From NCBI RefSeq assembly GCF_000688475.1, contig NZ_JIAN01000008.1, forward strand, positions 248,001-312,000: a stretch of 64,000 nucleotides of DNA, given 5' to 3'. Below are positions 7,673 through 18,240 of the stretch, one piece after another. Under the pieces are notes generated by a model. It was not told the DNA's origin. It saw only the letters and a list, made by a program, of their open reading frames with translations, and made no database searches. Both the position numbers and the translations under genes were made by a program. Every line of letters starts with the position of its first letter. The first letter of the stretch is position 1. Origin of the DNA: Cellulomonas sp. URHE0023 (GTDB lineage: Bacteria > Actinomycetota > Actinomycetes > Actinomycetales > Cellulomonadaceae).

Positions 7673-9291
7673 GCTGCGGCGACCGCAGGCTTCTGCGAGC
7701 CGGGCTGCTCCGCCGGGATCCTGCCCGTGAAGAACAGCCCCACCACGGCGATGAGCGCCAGCACCGCGAGCGCGCTGCGAAGCCCGTCGAGGCGCGCCTG
7801 AGCGTTCTCCTCGACGGCTGCCGCCGCGGCTTCGTCGCTGACGCCCGCGTCCTCGAGCGCCGACTCGAGCGCCACGTCCGACAGGAACGGGATGCCGGCC
7901 GCGAGCTCGACGCTGGCTGTGCTGGAGACCTCGTCGGGGACGTCGTCGTTGTTGGCGATACCGGCCAGGAACGACGACGTGAGCATCGCGATGAGGATCG
8001 ACCCCGCCAGGGCGGTGCCCAGGGAAGCGCCCAGGTTGGTCGCGGTGTTCTGCAGCCCGCCCACCTCGTCGCTCTCGTCGTCCGGTACGGCCGAGACGGT
8101 GACGCTGCCGAGCTGTGACGCGAGGGCGCCGATCCCGAGTCCGGCGAGCAGGAGAGGCACCGTGACGATCTCGGCCCCGGCGGACGACTGCATGGCCGTG
8201 AACAAGGAGACGATCCCGGCGCACATGGAGAGGAGCCCGAGCCGGACCACCCGGCGCGGCGACGCGTTGGGGAAGAACCGGGGGATCCCGGCGGCAGCGA
8301 GGAGCAGGGTGATGGACAGGGGCATGATCCGCAGCCCGGTGTCGATCGCGGACAGGCCCAGGGCCACCGACAGGTACAGCGGGATCGTGAAGAACAGACC
8401 GGCCTGCACGAGGAACTGGAAGAAGAACATGAGCAGCCCGCCGGTGAACTGGCGGTTCTCGAACATCTCCAGCTCGACGAGCGGTTCCCGGCCGTGTCGC
8501 ACCATCCGCCGCTCCCAGCCCGCGAACAGCCACATCACGAAGATCCCGGCGAGCACGAGGACGATCGTCGGTGACAGCCCGAGGACGGCCGGACCACCCG
8601 GCTTCGGCAGCACCCAGCCCCAGGAGCTCGAGCGCAGCACACCGAAGACCGCCAGACCGAGCCCCGTGGCCGACAGGACCGCGCCGATGATGTCGAGCTG
8701 CGGTCCCCGCTCCGTGTAGGGGTCGGAGATCTTGCGGGTCCGCAGGAGGATCGCGATCACGACGACCACCTCGCCGGCGAACACCCAGCGCCAGGAGAAG
8801 TACGTCGTCGCGAAGCCGCCGATGAGCGGGCCGAGTGCGACCGCGACGGCGCCGGCAGCCATGACCAGGCCGTACGCGCGGGGTCGGCCAGCGACGGGGA
8901 CGTTGCTGGCCACGAGGGCGACGATCGCCGGGAGGATCAGGGCCGCGCCGATCCCCTCGAGCAGCGACCAGCCCAGCAGCAGGATCGGGAGGTTGGGTGC
9001 GAGCGCCGTGGTGAGCGACCCGGCCCCGTAGACCAGGCACCCGATCGCGAACGCGCGCTTGCGCCCGATCAGCGTGCCCACCTTGCCGCCCGGGATCATC
9101 AGCATCGCCATGACCAGGGTGTACAGGGTGATCGCGGTCTGGATGCCTTCGATCGTCGTACCGACGTCCTCGGCCACGGTCGCGATCGCGACGTTCATGA
9201 CCGAGCTGTCCAAGGTCATGAGGAACTGGCCCGCCCCGAGGGTCAGGATCACCGCGCCGGCGGTCGACGCCTTCCGGGTGTCGACGCTCAT
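7669..9291 (-). CDS. MFS multidrug exporter, DHA2 (14-TM) family
   Basis: 540 residues with about 14 hydrophobic segments. It carries the DHA2 features: LDSSVMNVAIATV in the first helix (motif D1) and GGKVGTLIGRKRAF in the first cytoplasmic loop (motif A). Proton-driven export of drugs or other hydrophobic compounds is the family role; the substrate is unknown. Start set at the ATG giving MSVDTRKAS, 4 bp after the O-methyltransferase stop, so the two are probably one transcript. A longer upstream reading frame would run inside the methyltransferase gene. Confidence 0.85.
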   Translation of the reverse strand: MSVDTRKASTAGAVILTLGAGQFLMTLDSSVMNVAIATVAEDVGTTIEGIQTAITLYTLVMAMLMIPGGKVGTLIGRKRAFAIGCLVYGAGSLTTALAPNLPILLLGWSLLEGIGAALILPAIVALVASNVPVAGRPRAYGLVMAAGAVAVALGPLIGGFATTYFSWRWVFAGEVVVVIAILLRTRKISDPYTERGPQLDIIGAVLSATGLGLAVFGVLRSSSWGWVLPKPGGPAVLGLSPTIVLVLAGIFVMWLFAGWERRMVRHGREPLVELEMFENRQFTGGLLMFFFQFLVQAGLFFTIPLYLSVALGLSAIDTGLRIMPLSITLLLAAAGIPRFFPNASPRRVVRLGLLSMCAGIVSLFTAMQSSAGAEIVTVPLLLAGLGIGALASQLGSVTVSAVPDDESDEVGGLQNTATNLGASLGTALAGSILIAMLTSSFLAGIANNDDVPDEVSSTASVELAAGIPFLSDVALESALEDAGVSDEAAAAAVEENAQARLDGLRSALAVLALIAVVGLFFTGRIPAEQPGSQKPAVAAA

Positions 9292-9295
9292 GACG

Positions 9296-9928
9296 TCACC
9301 GCTTGACTGCGACCAGCAGGCCGTCACCCGACGGCAGGAGCGCAGGCACGAGCCGCTCGTCGGCACGGACCGTTCGGCCGACCTCGCGGATGATCGTCGT
9401 GATCTCGTCCCGACGCGCCGGATCGGCCACCCGGTCGTGCCAGAGCGCGTTGTCGACGGCCAGCACGCCACCGGGTCGCAGCATCCGCACGGCCTGCTCC
9501 ACGTACTCGGGGTAGCTCTCCTTGTCCGCGTCGACGAGCACCAGGTCGTAGGCGCCGTCGGTCAGCCGGGGGAGCACGTCGATCGCGCGTCCCGGGATCG
9601 TCCGCGTGCGAGTGGGCTTGATGCCCTCCTCGGCGAACGCCTCCTTGGCCGCGCGCTGGTGCTCGAGCTCCAGGTCGATCGTGGTGAGCACACCGTCGGT
9701 GGGCATGCCACGCAGCAGGTACAGCGAGCTGACACCGGCGCCCGTGCCGATCTCGACGACAGCACGTGCCGACACGGCAGCGGCCAGGACGGTCAGAGCT
9801 GCGCCGGATCCAGGCAGCACCGGTGTGCAGCCCAGCTGGCCCGCCCGCTCGCGGGCGCGCAGGAGGACGTCGTCCTCCGGGACGAACTCCTCGCAGTAGA
9901 CCCAGCTCTGGGCCTTGTCGGTGGAGAT
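9296..9928 (-). CDS. SAM-dependent O-methyltransferase, apparent ATC start
   Basis: A catechol-type/class I O-methyltransferase of about 210 residues. It shows the SAM-binding [16 protein letters not shown] motif, an acidic residue pair after TTIDLELEH, and [16 protein letters not shown] before the catalytic region. A homologue lies beside sigE in mycobacteria. The start is unusual: the reading frame has a perfect Shine-Dalgarno (AGAAGGAGG) whose GGAGG ends 5 nt before an ATC codon, and there is no nearby in-frame ATG, GTG or TTG. The next upstream options (GTG near 10078, ATG 10165) would run through the sigE promoter or start. Confidence 0.82.
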   Translation of the reverse strand: MSTDKAQSWVYCEEFVPEDDVLLRARERAGQLGCTPVLPGSGAALTVLAAAVSARAVVEIGTGAGVSSLYLLRGMPTDGVLTTIDLELEHQRAAKEAFAEEGIKPTRTRTIPGRAIDVLPRLTDGAYDLVLVDADKESYPEYVEQAVRMLRPGGVLAVDNALWHDRVADPARRDEITTIIREVGRTVRADERLVPALLPSGDGLLVAVKR

Positions 9929-10032
9929 GGCTGCCTCCTTCTGGACGACGCGGTGGTGCGCCTTCGGCGGTCCTCGCCAGCGTAGTGGGGGAGCGGAACC
10001 CGCTGTGGGAGGCGATCGGCTCCGCCGAGGGC

Positions 10033-10059
10033 GGAAACCTTTCGCCCCGCCCGAGCGTT
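10033..10059 (+). promoter_or_regulatory. SigE-type (ECF) promoter candidate before sigE
   Basis: GGAAACC (10033-10039), a 16-nt spacer and CGTT (10056-10059) match the ECF SigE pattern GGAAC...CGTT. This suggests autoregulation of the sigE operon. Promoter identity is inference. Confidence 0.5.
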
Positions 10060-10106
10060 CCTTCGGTTCGAGGTCCACAGGAATGCCTGGGAGACTGTGT
10101 GGTGAC

Positions 10107-10739
10107 ATGGCTGGACGCGAGGAGACTCCCCCGGATGGGCAAGCGATGAGCAGCGAAGCCACCACGTGGCAGGCGCCGTCGTGGGAGGACGTCGTCCGGG
10201 ACCACTCCGCGCGGGTCTACCGGCTGGCCTACCGGCTCACGGGCAACAAGTTCGACGCCGAGGACCTGACGCAGGAGACGTTCGTCCGCGTGTTCCGGTC
10301 CCTGCACTCCTACCAGCCCGGCACGTTCGAGGGCTGGCTGCACCGCATCACCACCAACCTGTTCCTCGACCAGGCCCGCCGCAAGCAGCGCATCCGCATG
10401 GACGCCATGGGCGAGGACGCGGAGCGGTACGCGTCCGGCGACCAGCTGGGAGCGCCCGAGCGGGCGTTCGAGCACGGGAACCTCGACCTCGACGTCCAGC
10501 GGGCCCTGGGCGAGCTGCCTCCCGAGTACCGCGCCGCGGTGGTCCTGTGCGACATCGAGGGTCTGTCCTACGAGGAGATCGCGGTCACGCTCGGCATCAA
10601 GCTCGGCACCGTGCGGTCGCGGATCCACCGTGCGCGGGCGCGCCTGCGCACCTCGCTCGAGCACCGTGCGCCCGAGGCCCTGGTGTCCGAGGGTCCGCTC
10701 TCCGACGAGCCCTCCACGGCGAGCGTGGTCCACGGATGA
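10107..10739 (+). CDS. sigE: ECF RNA polymerase sigma factor SigE
   Basis: 210 residues. Region 2 shows [26 protein letters not shown] (promoter melting and -10 contact); region 4 shows [44 protein letters not shown] (-35 contact helix-turn-helix). Members of this group direct the envelope and heat/oxidative stress response. It overlaps its anti-sigma gene by ATGA. Three in-frame starts are possible (10083, 10107, 10146) and none has a strong ribosome site, so the N-terminus is uncertain. Gene order sigE - anti-sigma - htrA - tatB is conserved in actinobacteria. Confidence 0.93.
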   Translation: MAGREETPPDGQAMSSEATTWQAPSWEDVVRDHSARVYRLAYRLTGNKFDAEDLTQETFVRVFRSLHSYQPGTFEGWLHRITTNLFLDQARRKQRIRMDAMGEDAERYASGDQLGAPERAFEHGNLDLDVQRALGELPPEYRAAVVLCDIEGLSYEEIAVTLGIKLGTVRSRIHRARARLRTSLEHRAPEALVSEGPLSDEPSTASVVHG

Positions 10740-11704
10740 CGGCTCATCTCGGCTCCCGCATCAGCGCCCTCGTCGACGGTCAGCTCGACGTGGCCGCGAC
10801 GGAGCGTGCGCTCGCGCACGTCGCGAGCTGCTCGCAGTGCGCCGCCGAGCTGTGCAGTGCCCGGTCCGCTCGCGCGACGCTCGCGTCCGTCGACGAGCCG
10901 AGTCCCGCGCCCGACCTCACCGCGCGGCTCCTGTCGCTCGCGGCCGGCGCTCCGCAGGAGCAGACCACGCGCGACCCGTTCGCCGCACCGGCACCCGGGT
11001 CGCGCTCGGAGCTCGCGTCGTACGGTGTCACGTCGTCCGCGGGTTGGCTCGGTCGTCCGACCGTCCGCGGGGACCTGCGGCAGAAGCGGTCCACGGCGCG
11101 ACTGGTCGCCGGCTCGATGGCGGGTCTCGGCGCGGTCGCGGCCATGTTGTTCGTCCTCGGCGAGCGGCCGGCGGTCGTGCCGAGCAGCCATCCCGGAGCG
11201 GACCTCGGGCTGCTCGGGCGAGCAGTCACAGAACGTCAGCCCGCCGCGTTCGACACCGGGACGCAGCCCGCCGGAGAGGCCGGCTCCGACTCGGTGGCCT
11301 GGCTGCAGGCGCACAGGTGGTCCTTCCCCGCCCAGCTCCCCGACGGCTGGGCGGTGACTGCCGTGCGCTGGTCCGGCGGCGGCTCGGACATGGTCGAGGT
11401 CGACGTCGTGGGCCCAGAGGGTTCCGTCGTGGTGACCGAGCAGCAGGGGCACCTCGAGACCCAGGCCCTCACGGGTGCGCCGACCGGCACGGTCGGCGGA
11501 CGTCTCGTCTACGTCCTGTCGTACGAGCCGTGGCACGTGGTGTGGCAGGCGGACTCGACCGTGGTCCAGGTGGTCGCTGCGGAGTCGAACGGCTCGCTCG
11601 AGGAGCTTGTGGGAGCCTTTCCGGGCGACGCCTTCGACGACGGCGTTCCCGCGCGCATCACGCGGGGCTGGGACACCGTGGCGGGAGCTCTGGAACGACC
11701 GTGA
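10736..11704 (+). CDS. rseA: Anti-sigma factor, RseA/ZAS type, membrane anchored
   Basis: 322 residues. The N-terminal zinc-associated anti-sigma motif is present as His28-x3-Cys32-x2-Cys35. A single hydrophobic segment follows at about residues 121-140, then an extracytoplasmic domain of about 180 residues. This is the layout of a membrane-anchored inhibitor that holds SigE until stress releases it. The ATG overlaps the sigE stop (ATGA) and its own stop overlaps htrA (GTGA), which ties the sigma factor, inhibitor and protease together by translational coupling. Confidence 0.9.
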   Translation: MTAHLGSRISALVDGQLDVAATERALAHVASCSQCAAELCSARSARATLASVDEPSPAPDLTARLLSLAAGAPQEQTTRDPFAAPAPGSRSELASYGVTSSAGWLGRPTVRGDLRQKRSTARLVAGSMAGLGAVAAMLFVLGERPAVVPSSHPGADLGLLGRAVTERQPAAFDTGTQPAGEAGSDSVAWLQAHRWSFPAQLPDGWAVTAVRWSGGGSDMVEVDVVGPEGSVVVTEQQGHLETQALTGAPTGTVGGRLVYVLSYEPWHVVWQADSTVVQVVAAESNGSLEELVGAFPGDAFDDGVPARITRGWDTVAGALERP

Positions 11705-13290
11705 GTACGTCCGACGACCAGACCGGCCCCCTGCCCGACGCCTCCTCACCCGAGGGCGCTGCCCGCACGGCTGCCGACAAGCACACCAACCCGTTCGCGT
11801 CCCCGTCGGGTCGGCGTGTCCTGCCCGAGACCCCGAACGAGTCCGTGCCGGCGCCACAGCCCGCGCCGGCCGGGCGTCGGCCTGAGCCGTCATCCGCGCC
11901 CGCTGCGGGCTCGTTCGGGCCTCCCTCCAGACCCGTCGCCAACCCCTACGACCCGCGATCCGGATCGACGGGGAGCCCGCAGCCCGCGGACCGGTCCCCG
12001 TGGGGCCCGCCGCCGGTCGCACCTCCTGCAGACCCGTGGGGTGCCGGGCAGCCGGCCTACGGCTCGGATCCGTCGGGCGGGCACGGCCAGCAGCAACCGC
12101 ACGTTCCCTGGGGCGCCGCGACCTACCCCAACGCCGCACCTGCGCCCGGCCAGGCACCGCATCCTGCGGTGACGACCGTGACCAGGAAGCGTCGCTCCCT
12201 CTCGGTCGCCTGGGTGGTCCCGATCGTCGCGCTCGCGCTGGTCGCCGGGCTGGCAGGCGGTGTGGTCGGCGGTCGGCTCTCGGCCACCGACCACCTCGAG
12301 GACGCCGGCCTACCTCCTGCAGGCAGCGGCACGGCCACCATCGAGCGCGCGCCGGAATCGGTCGCCGGCATCGCGAGCGGCGTCCTGCCCAGCGTGGTGT
12401 CGATCCAGGTCGACGGTGCTCAGGGGAGCGCCACGGGCTCGGGTTTCGTGCTTCGCCAGGACGGCTACCTGGTCACCAACCACCACGTCATCGCGCAGGC
12501 CGACGAGGCCGCGTCGACGACGATCACCGTGACCTTCGTGGACGGCAGCGAGCGACCCGCGACCATCGTGGGAAGCACCTCGGACTACGACCTTGCGGTG
12601 CTGAAGGTCGACGTCGACGGGCTCACGCCATTGCTCCTCGGGGACTCGGGCGAGGTCGTCGTGGGTGACCCCGTGGTCGCGATCGGTGCTCCGCTCGGCC
12701 TCGCCGGCACGGTGACCACGGGGATCGTCAGCGCCCTCAACAGGCCGGTCACCGCGGGCGACGAGAGCAGCACTGCCTTCATCAACGCGATCCAGACCGA
12801 TGCCGCGATCAACCCCGGCAACTCCGGGGGTCCGCTCGTCAACGCCGCGGGCGAGGTCATCGGCATCAACTCGGCGATCGCGCAGCCACCGGGCTCGACG
12901 GCGACGATCGGCGGGAGCATCGGGCTCGGGTTCGCCATCCCGTCCAACCAGGTGCGTCGCACGGCGGACCAGCTCATCGAGACCGGGCACGCGACGTTCC
13001 CGATCATCGGCGTGCTCCTCGACAAGGGGTACTCGGGTGAGGGCGTCCAGGTGTCGGGCCAGGACCAGAACGGGCAGCCGCCCGTCAGCGCCGACGGCCC
13101 GGCCGATCGGGCGGGCATCCACCCCGGTGACATCATCCTGGCGATCAACGGCCGCCCGGTGACCCAGCCCGACGAGCTGATCGTCACCATCCGCGCGCTG
13201 ACCCCAGGGGACACGGTCCTCCTGCGCGTGCGCACGGGCTCCGCGGAACGGGACGTCCGCATCAAGCTGGACGAGTCCGACGCCTCCTGA
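11701..13290 (+). CDS. htrA: HtrA/DegP-like membrane serine protease with PDZ domain
   Basis: 529 residues. A long proline-rich cytoplasmic N-terminus (about 1-160) precedes one membrane helix (about 168-192). The trypsin-like domain has the triad His262 (TNHHVI), Asp297 (DYDLAVL) and Ser375 (GNSGGP). A PDZ domain follows (about 410-520; DRAGIHPGDIILAINGRPV). It degrades misfolded proteins outside the membrane and may act on the neighbouring anti-sigma factor, as proposed for the homologous mycobacterial cluster. GTG start overlaps the anti-sigma stop. Confidence 0.93.
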   Translation: MSTSDDQTGPLPDASSPEGAARTAADKHTNPFASPSGRRVLPETPNESVPAPQPAPAGRRPEPSSAPAAGSFGPPSRPVANPYDPRSGSTGSPQPADRSPWGPPPVAPPADPWGAGQPAYGSDPSGGHGQQQPHVPWGAATYPNAAPAPGQAPHPAVTTVTRKRRSLSVAWVVPIVALALVAGLAGGVVGGRLSATDHLEDAGLPPAGSGTATIERAPESVAGIASGVLPSVVSIQVDGAQGSATGSGFVLRQDGYLVTNHHVIAQADEAASTTITVTFVDGSERPATIVGSTSDYDLAVLKVDVDGLTPLLLGDSGEVVVGDPVVAIGAPLGLAGTVTTGIVSALNRPVTAGDESSTAFINAIQTDAAINPGNSGGPLVNAAGEVIGINSAIAQPPGSTATIGGSIGLGFAIPSNQVRRTADQLIETGHATFPIIGVLLDKGYSGEGVQVSGQDQNGQPPVSADGPADRAGIHPGDIILAINGRPVTQPDELIVTIRALTPGDTVLLRVRTGSAERDVRIKLDESDAS

Positions 13291-13308
13291 GCGTCGAGGT
13301 CCGAAAGG

Positions 13309-13314
13309 TAGTCT
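13309..13314 (+). promoter_or_regulatory. Leaderless -10 box (TAGTCT) for tatB
   Basis: TAGTCT ends 6 nt before the GTG at 13321, suggesting tatB has its own leaderless transcript besides read-through from htrA. Confidence 0.55.
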
Positions 13315-13320
13315 GGCGAC

Positions 13321-15360
<2,040 letters not shown>

Positions 15361-15370
15361 GGTGCAGGGC

Positions 15371-16378
15371 ATGACCACGGAGGACGCGCGCCCGGCCCGC
15401 GGTGCAGGCGCTGCGCAGGCGCACGCGTTGGCGGCCGAGGCCGACGCCCCAGGAACGCCCACCAAGCCGGGCCTGGTCGCCCGCGGCATGGCGGTCTGGG
15501 ACTGGGTGTCGCACACACGGCCCATGCGCGCCAACGCCCGGTTCGGTGCTCGCAACGGGGGGGTGCTGACGGGTGGCATCGCCTACGCGACCCTGTTCTC
15601 CGTGTTTGCGGCCCTGACGATCGGCTACACGATCTTCATGGCCGTGCTGGGGGACAACGAGCGGCTGCGCGCACAGATGCTCGACGCGATCGACACCGCA
15701 CTGCCGGGGCTGGTCGACACGGGCGAAGGGGGCCTGGTCAAGCCCGAGGATCTCGTCCTGAACACCCAGCTCACGCTCGCCAGCGTCGTTGCCGTCGTCG
15801 TCCTGCTGCTCAGCGCCATGGCGGCCGTCTCGGCGATGCGACGGGCCGTCCGCTCGATGTTCGCCGACGACGACGTGTTCGGCAACGGGATGCTGGGGAA
15901 GGCACGCGAGCTGGGTGGCCTCGCCGGGTTCGCGCTCGCGTTCGTGCTCTCGGCGATCCTCACGATCGCCGTCACGAGCGCCACGCAGTGGCTGCTCGGC
16001 GCGCTCGGCTGGGTCGGTGCGACGACGATCGTGCTCACCGTCGTCGGGATCCTCGTCGCGTTCGTCGTGGACGCGTCGGTCTTCGTCCTCATCGTCACGG
16101 TGCTCGCGGCTCAGCACCCGGCACGCAAGGACCTGGTCCTGGGAGCGACGTTGGCGGGCATCGGACTCGGCGTGGTGCGTCAGCTGGGCACCGCCGTGGT
16201 CGCTGGGAGCGTCAACAAGAACCCGCTGTTCACGTCCGTGATCGTGCTCGTGACGTTGCTCGTCTGGATCAACCTGCTCGCCCGCATCGTCCTGCTCGTC
16301 TCCGCGTGGACGGCGAACCCGCCCTACGTCGACAAGAAGGCGATCGCAGCCGCTGCTGCGGCGGCGCGCGAGCAGTAG
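15371..16378 (+). CDS. YihY/YhjD (BrkB)-family inner membrane protein
   Basis: 335 residues with about six membrane helices after a hydrophilic N-terminus of roughly 60 residues. The motif GGIAYATLFSVFAALTIGYT in the first helix is typical of the YihY/virulence factor BrkB family (annotated YhjD in mycobacteria, next to trpS). Transport or lipid-related functions have been suggested for relatives; none can be read from the sequence. Start at MTTEDARP is supported by the TAGGGT box. Convergent with the next gene, 5 bp apart. Confidence 0.85.
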   Translation: MTTEDARPARGAGAAQAHALAAEADAPGTPTKPGLVARGMAVWDWVSHTRPMRANARFGARNGGVLTGGIAYATLFSVFAALTIGYTIFMAVLGDNERLRAQMLDAIDTALPGLVDTGEGGLVKPEDLVLNTQLTLASVVAVVVLLLSAMAAVSAMRRAVRSMFADDDVFGNGMLGKARELGGLAGFALAFVLSAILTIAVTSATQWLLGALGWVGATTIVLTVVGILVAFVVDASVFVLIVTVLAAQHPARKDLVLGATLAGIGLGVVRQLGTAVVAGSVNKNPLFTSVIVLVTLLVWINLLARIVLLVSAWTANPPYVDKKAIAAAAAAAREQ

Positions 16379-16383
16379 GCCTG

Positions 16384-17139
16384 TCAGCCGATCCGGGCGT
16401 GGAGCTCGGGCAACCGGTTCGTCACGACGGACAACCGGGCCAGGGTCGACGCCGGCTCGCCGACCTCGCCGAGTCGCAGCATCCCGACGTCGCCCGCGCG
16501 CTGGCCCTCGGCGATCCGGTCGGTCGCGGACGTGATGCGGACCGGGACATGGTCGAGCAGGGCGTGGGCGTCGAGGTCGCCGTACCCGTCGGCGATCGTG
16601 CGCAGCCCGCCGGCCACCTCGCCGGCATCGGCGTGCGGGTCGAGGAGTGCGGAGTTCCACGCGTACATCGCGACGTCGTCCAGCGGGACGCCCGGACCCG
16701 CCACGTCCCAGTCGAAGACACCCGCCAGCTCGTCGCCGTCGAACGCCAGGTTGTAGATAGCCGTGTCGTGGTGGCACACGATCTCGCCGGGTTCCAGGGC
16801 GCGCTCGGCGAAACGCCACCGGCGGCTCTCGCGGGGGAACCCCGACACGGCAGCATGGAAGGTCCGTAGCCAGCGCATCGCGGACCGGGTCTGGGCCGGC
16901 GAGGGCGCCTCGGTCCCGATGTCGAGCACGTGCCCAGGCAGGAAGGTCAGGATCTCGCGGCCGCGCCCGTCGATGCCCAGCACCTGCGGGATCTTCTCGA
17001 CGCCGGCCGATGCGAGGAAGTCCAGCAGCTCGTGCACCGCCGGTGTCCAGGGGCCAGTGGGTCGGCGCACCGTGTCGCCGACGCGCACGGCACCGCCGAC
17101 GTTGCCCCCGGGGAGGACGATCTCGGTGTCAGGCGTCAC
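16384..17139 (-). CDS. Aminoglycoside phosphotransferase (APH)-fold kinase
   Basis: 251 residues. The kinase-like catalytic loop is CHHDTAIYNLAF (HxDxxxxN type) and the metal-binding segment is VFDWDVAGPG, both as in the APH/choline kinase family. The N-terminal lobe is short and lacks an obvious glycine-rich loop. Many such actinobacterial proteins phosphorylate small molecules rather than antibiotics; the substrate is unknown. It overlaps the 60-residue upstream gene by 11 bp. Confidence 0.8.
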   Translation of the reverse strand: MTPDTEIVLPGGNVGGAVRVGDTVRRPTGPWTPAVHELLDFLASAGVEKIPQVLGIDGRGREILTFLPGHVLDIGTEAPSPAQTRSAMRWLRTFHAAVSGFPRESRRWRFAERALEPGEIVCHHDTAIYNLAFDGDELAGVFDWDVAGPGVPLDDVAMYAWNSALLDPHADAGEVAGGLRTIADGYGDLDAHALLDHVPVRITSATDRIAEGQRAGDVGMLRLGEVGEPASTLARLSVVTNRLPELHARIG

Positions 17140-17311
17140 GGCGACGTTCCGGCACGGGCACGCCCCGGCGCTCCAGCTCGGCGACGACCGACGCGGGGAG
17201 GGCCCGGCAGCCGCACGCCGAGGCGTGCTCGACGTGCCAGTCGACCCGGGCGTCCAGCGGAGCTCCCTGCCCGAGCACGTGCCCGTCGTGCCAGGTGGTG
17301 TTCACGACCAC
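17129..17311 (-). CDS. Small hypothetical protein, 60 aa
   Basis: I do not recognise a family. The reading frame uses strongly GC-ending codons like its neighbours, and it overlaps the APH-like gene by 11 bp, both signs of a real gene. The protein is soluble, with a histidine-containing N-terminal half (TTWHDGHVL, DWHVEHASA), a Cys-Gly-Cys in the middle, and a charged C-terminus (ELERRGVPVPERRR). The His and Cys residues could bind metal, which is speculation. GTG start. Confidence 0.6.
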   Translation of the reverse strand: MVVNTTWHDGHVLGQGAPLDARVDWHVEHASACGCRALPASVVAELERRGVPVPERRRDA

Positions 17312-17357
17312 AGTCCAGCACCCAGCAGGTCGATCGTCGATCCCGATAGGTGCGGGA

Positions 17358-17512
17358 TCAGAAGGCGCGCGTGATCATCGCGCGCTTCGCTGTGCTTCTC
17401 GCGACCTCGGGCGGGTGCGTCAGAAGGCGCGCGTGATCATCGCGCGCTTCGCTGTGCTTCTCGCGACCTCGGGCGGGTGCGTCAGAAGGCGCGCGTGATC
17501 ATCGCGCGCTTC
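17358..17512. repeat. 62-bp tandem repeat (2.5 copies) made from the sdhB 3' end
   Basis: The unit starts at 17358, 17420 and 17482; the third is a 31-bp partial copy. That partial copy is the last 31 nt of sdhB, including its stop. Each full unit is those 31 nt plus 31 nt of downstream sequence. Every copy holds GAAGGCGCGCG, TGATCAT, CGCGCGCTTC, which can fold into a strong hairpin. The array therefore places three stop-plus-hairpin modules in a row after the sdh operon. Confidence 0.9.
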
Positions 17513-18240
17513 ACTTCTTGGATCGCCTTCGTGACCTCAATCCCTCGCGGGCACGCCTCGGTGCAGTTGAAGGTCGTGCGGCAGCGCCACACGCCCTCCT
17601 TGTCGTTGAGGATCTCCAGGCGCTGCGCGGCGCCCTCGTCGCGGCTGTCGAAGATGAACCGGTGCGCGTTCACGATCGCGGCCGGCCCGAAGTACTGCCC
17701 GTCGGTCCAGAACACGGGGCACGACGACGTGCACGCGGCGCACAGGATGCACTTGGTGGTGTCGTCGAACCGGGCGCGCTGCTCGGCGCTCTGCAGGCGC
17801 TCCTTGGTGGGCTCGTTCCCCGTGGTGATGAGGAACGGCATGATCTCGCGGTAGGAGGCGAAGAACGGCTCCATGTCGACGACGAGGTCCTTGATCACCG
17901 GGAGGCCCTTGATGGGCTCGACGATGATCGGCTTCTTGATGTCGAGGTCCTTGAGCAGCGTCTTGCAGGCCAGGCGGTTGCGGCCGTTGATGCGCATGGC
18001 GTCGGAACCGCACACGCCGTGGGCGCAGGAGCGACGGAACGTCAGGGACCCGTCCTCCTCCCACTTCACCTTGTGCAGCGCGTCCAGGACGCGGTCGGTG
18101 CCGTGCGCACGGACGGTGAACTCGTCCCAGTACGGCTCTCCCGTGCCGTCGTCGCCGGGCAGGTAGCGACGGACCTTGAGGGTGACGTCGAAGCTCGGGA
18201 TCACGGGTGCTGCCGAGGGGGCGTCGAGGGTGGCGGTCAT
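17482..18240 (-). CDS. sdhB: Succinate dehydrogenase iron-sulfur subunit
   Basis: 252 residues. It carries the electron chain of complex II: a plant-type [2Fe-2S] site (RRSCAHGVCGSD and a later Cys in NRLAC), and the two bacterial-type cluster motifs CILCAACTSSCP and CTEACPRGI that hold [4Fe-4S] and [3Fe-4S]. The ATG overlaps the sdhA stop by one base. The 3' end is tandemly duplicated downstream. Confidence 0.96.
   Translation of the reverse strand: MTATLDAPSAAPVIPSFDVTLKVRRYLPGDDGTGEPYWDEFTVRAHGTDRVLDALHKVKWEEDGSLTFRRSCAHGVCGSDAMRINGRNRLACKTLLKDLDIKKPIIVEPIKGLPVIKDLVVDMEPFFASYREIMPFLITTGNEPTKERLQSAEQRARFDDTTKCILCAACTSSCPVFWTDGQYFGPAAIVNAHRFIFDSRDEGAAQRLEILNDKEGVWRCRTTFNCTEACPRGIEVTKAIQEVKRAMITRAF

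Noticed and set aside
9991..9998. Second SigE -35 like GGAACC
   Set aside because: No CGTT lies at the right spacing downstream; only the pair at 10033/10056 fits.
10079..10165. Upstream ATG/GTG start for the O-methyltransferase
   Set aside because: Would overlap the divergent sigE start and its promoter, and adds an N-terminus unlike the family; the Shine-Dalgarno fits the ATC at 9928.
17358..17512. Possible CRISPR array
   Set aside because: Repeats are contiguous 62-bp units with no unique spacers and overlap the sdhB coding end, so this is a tandem duplication.
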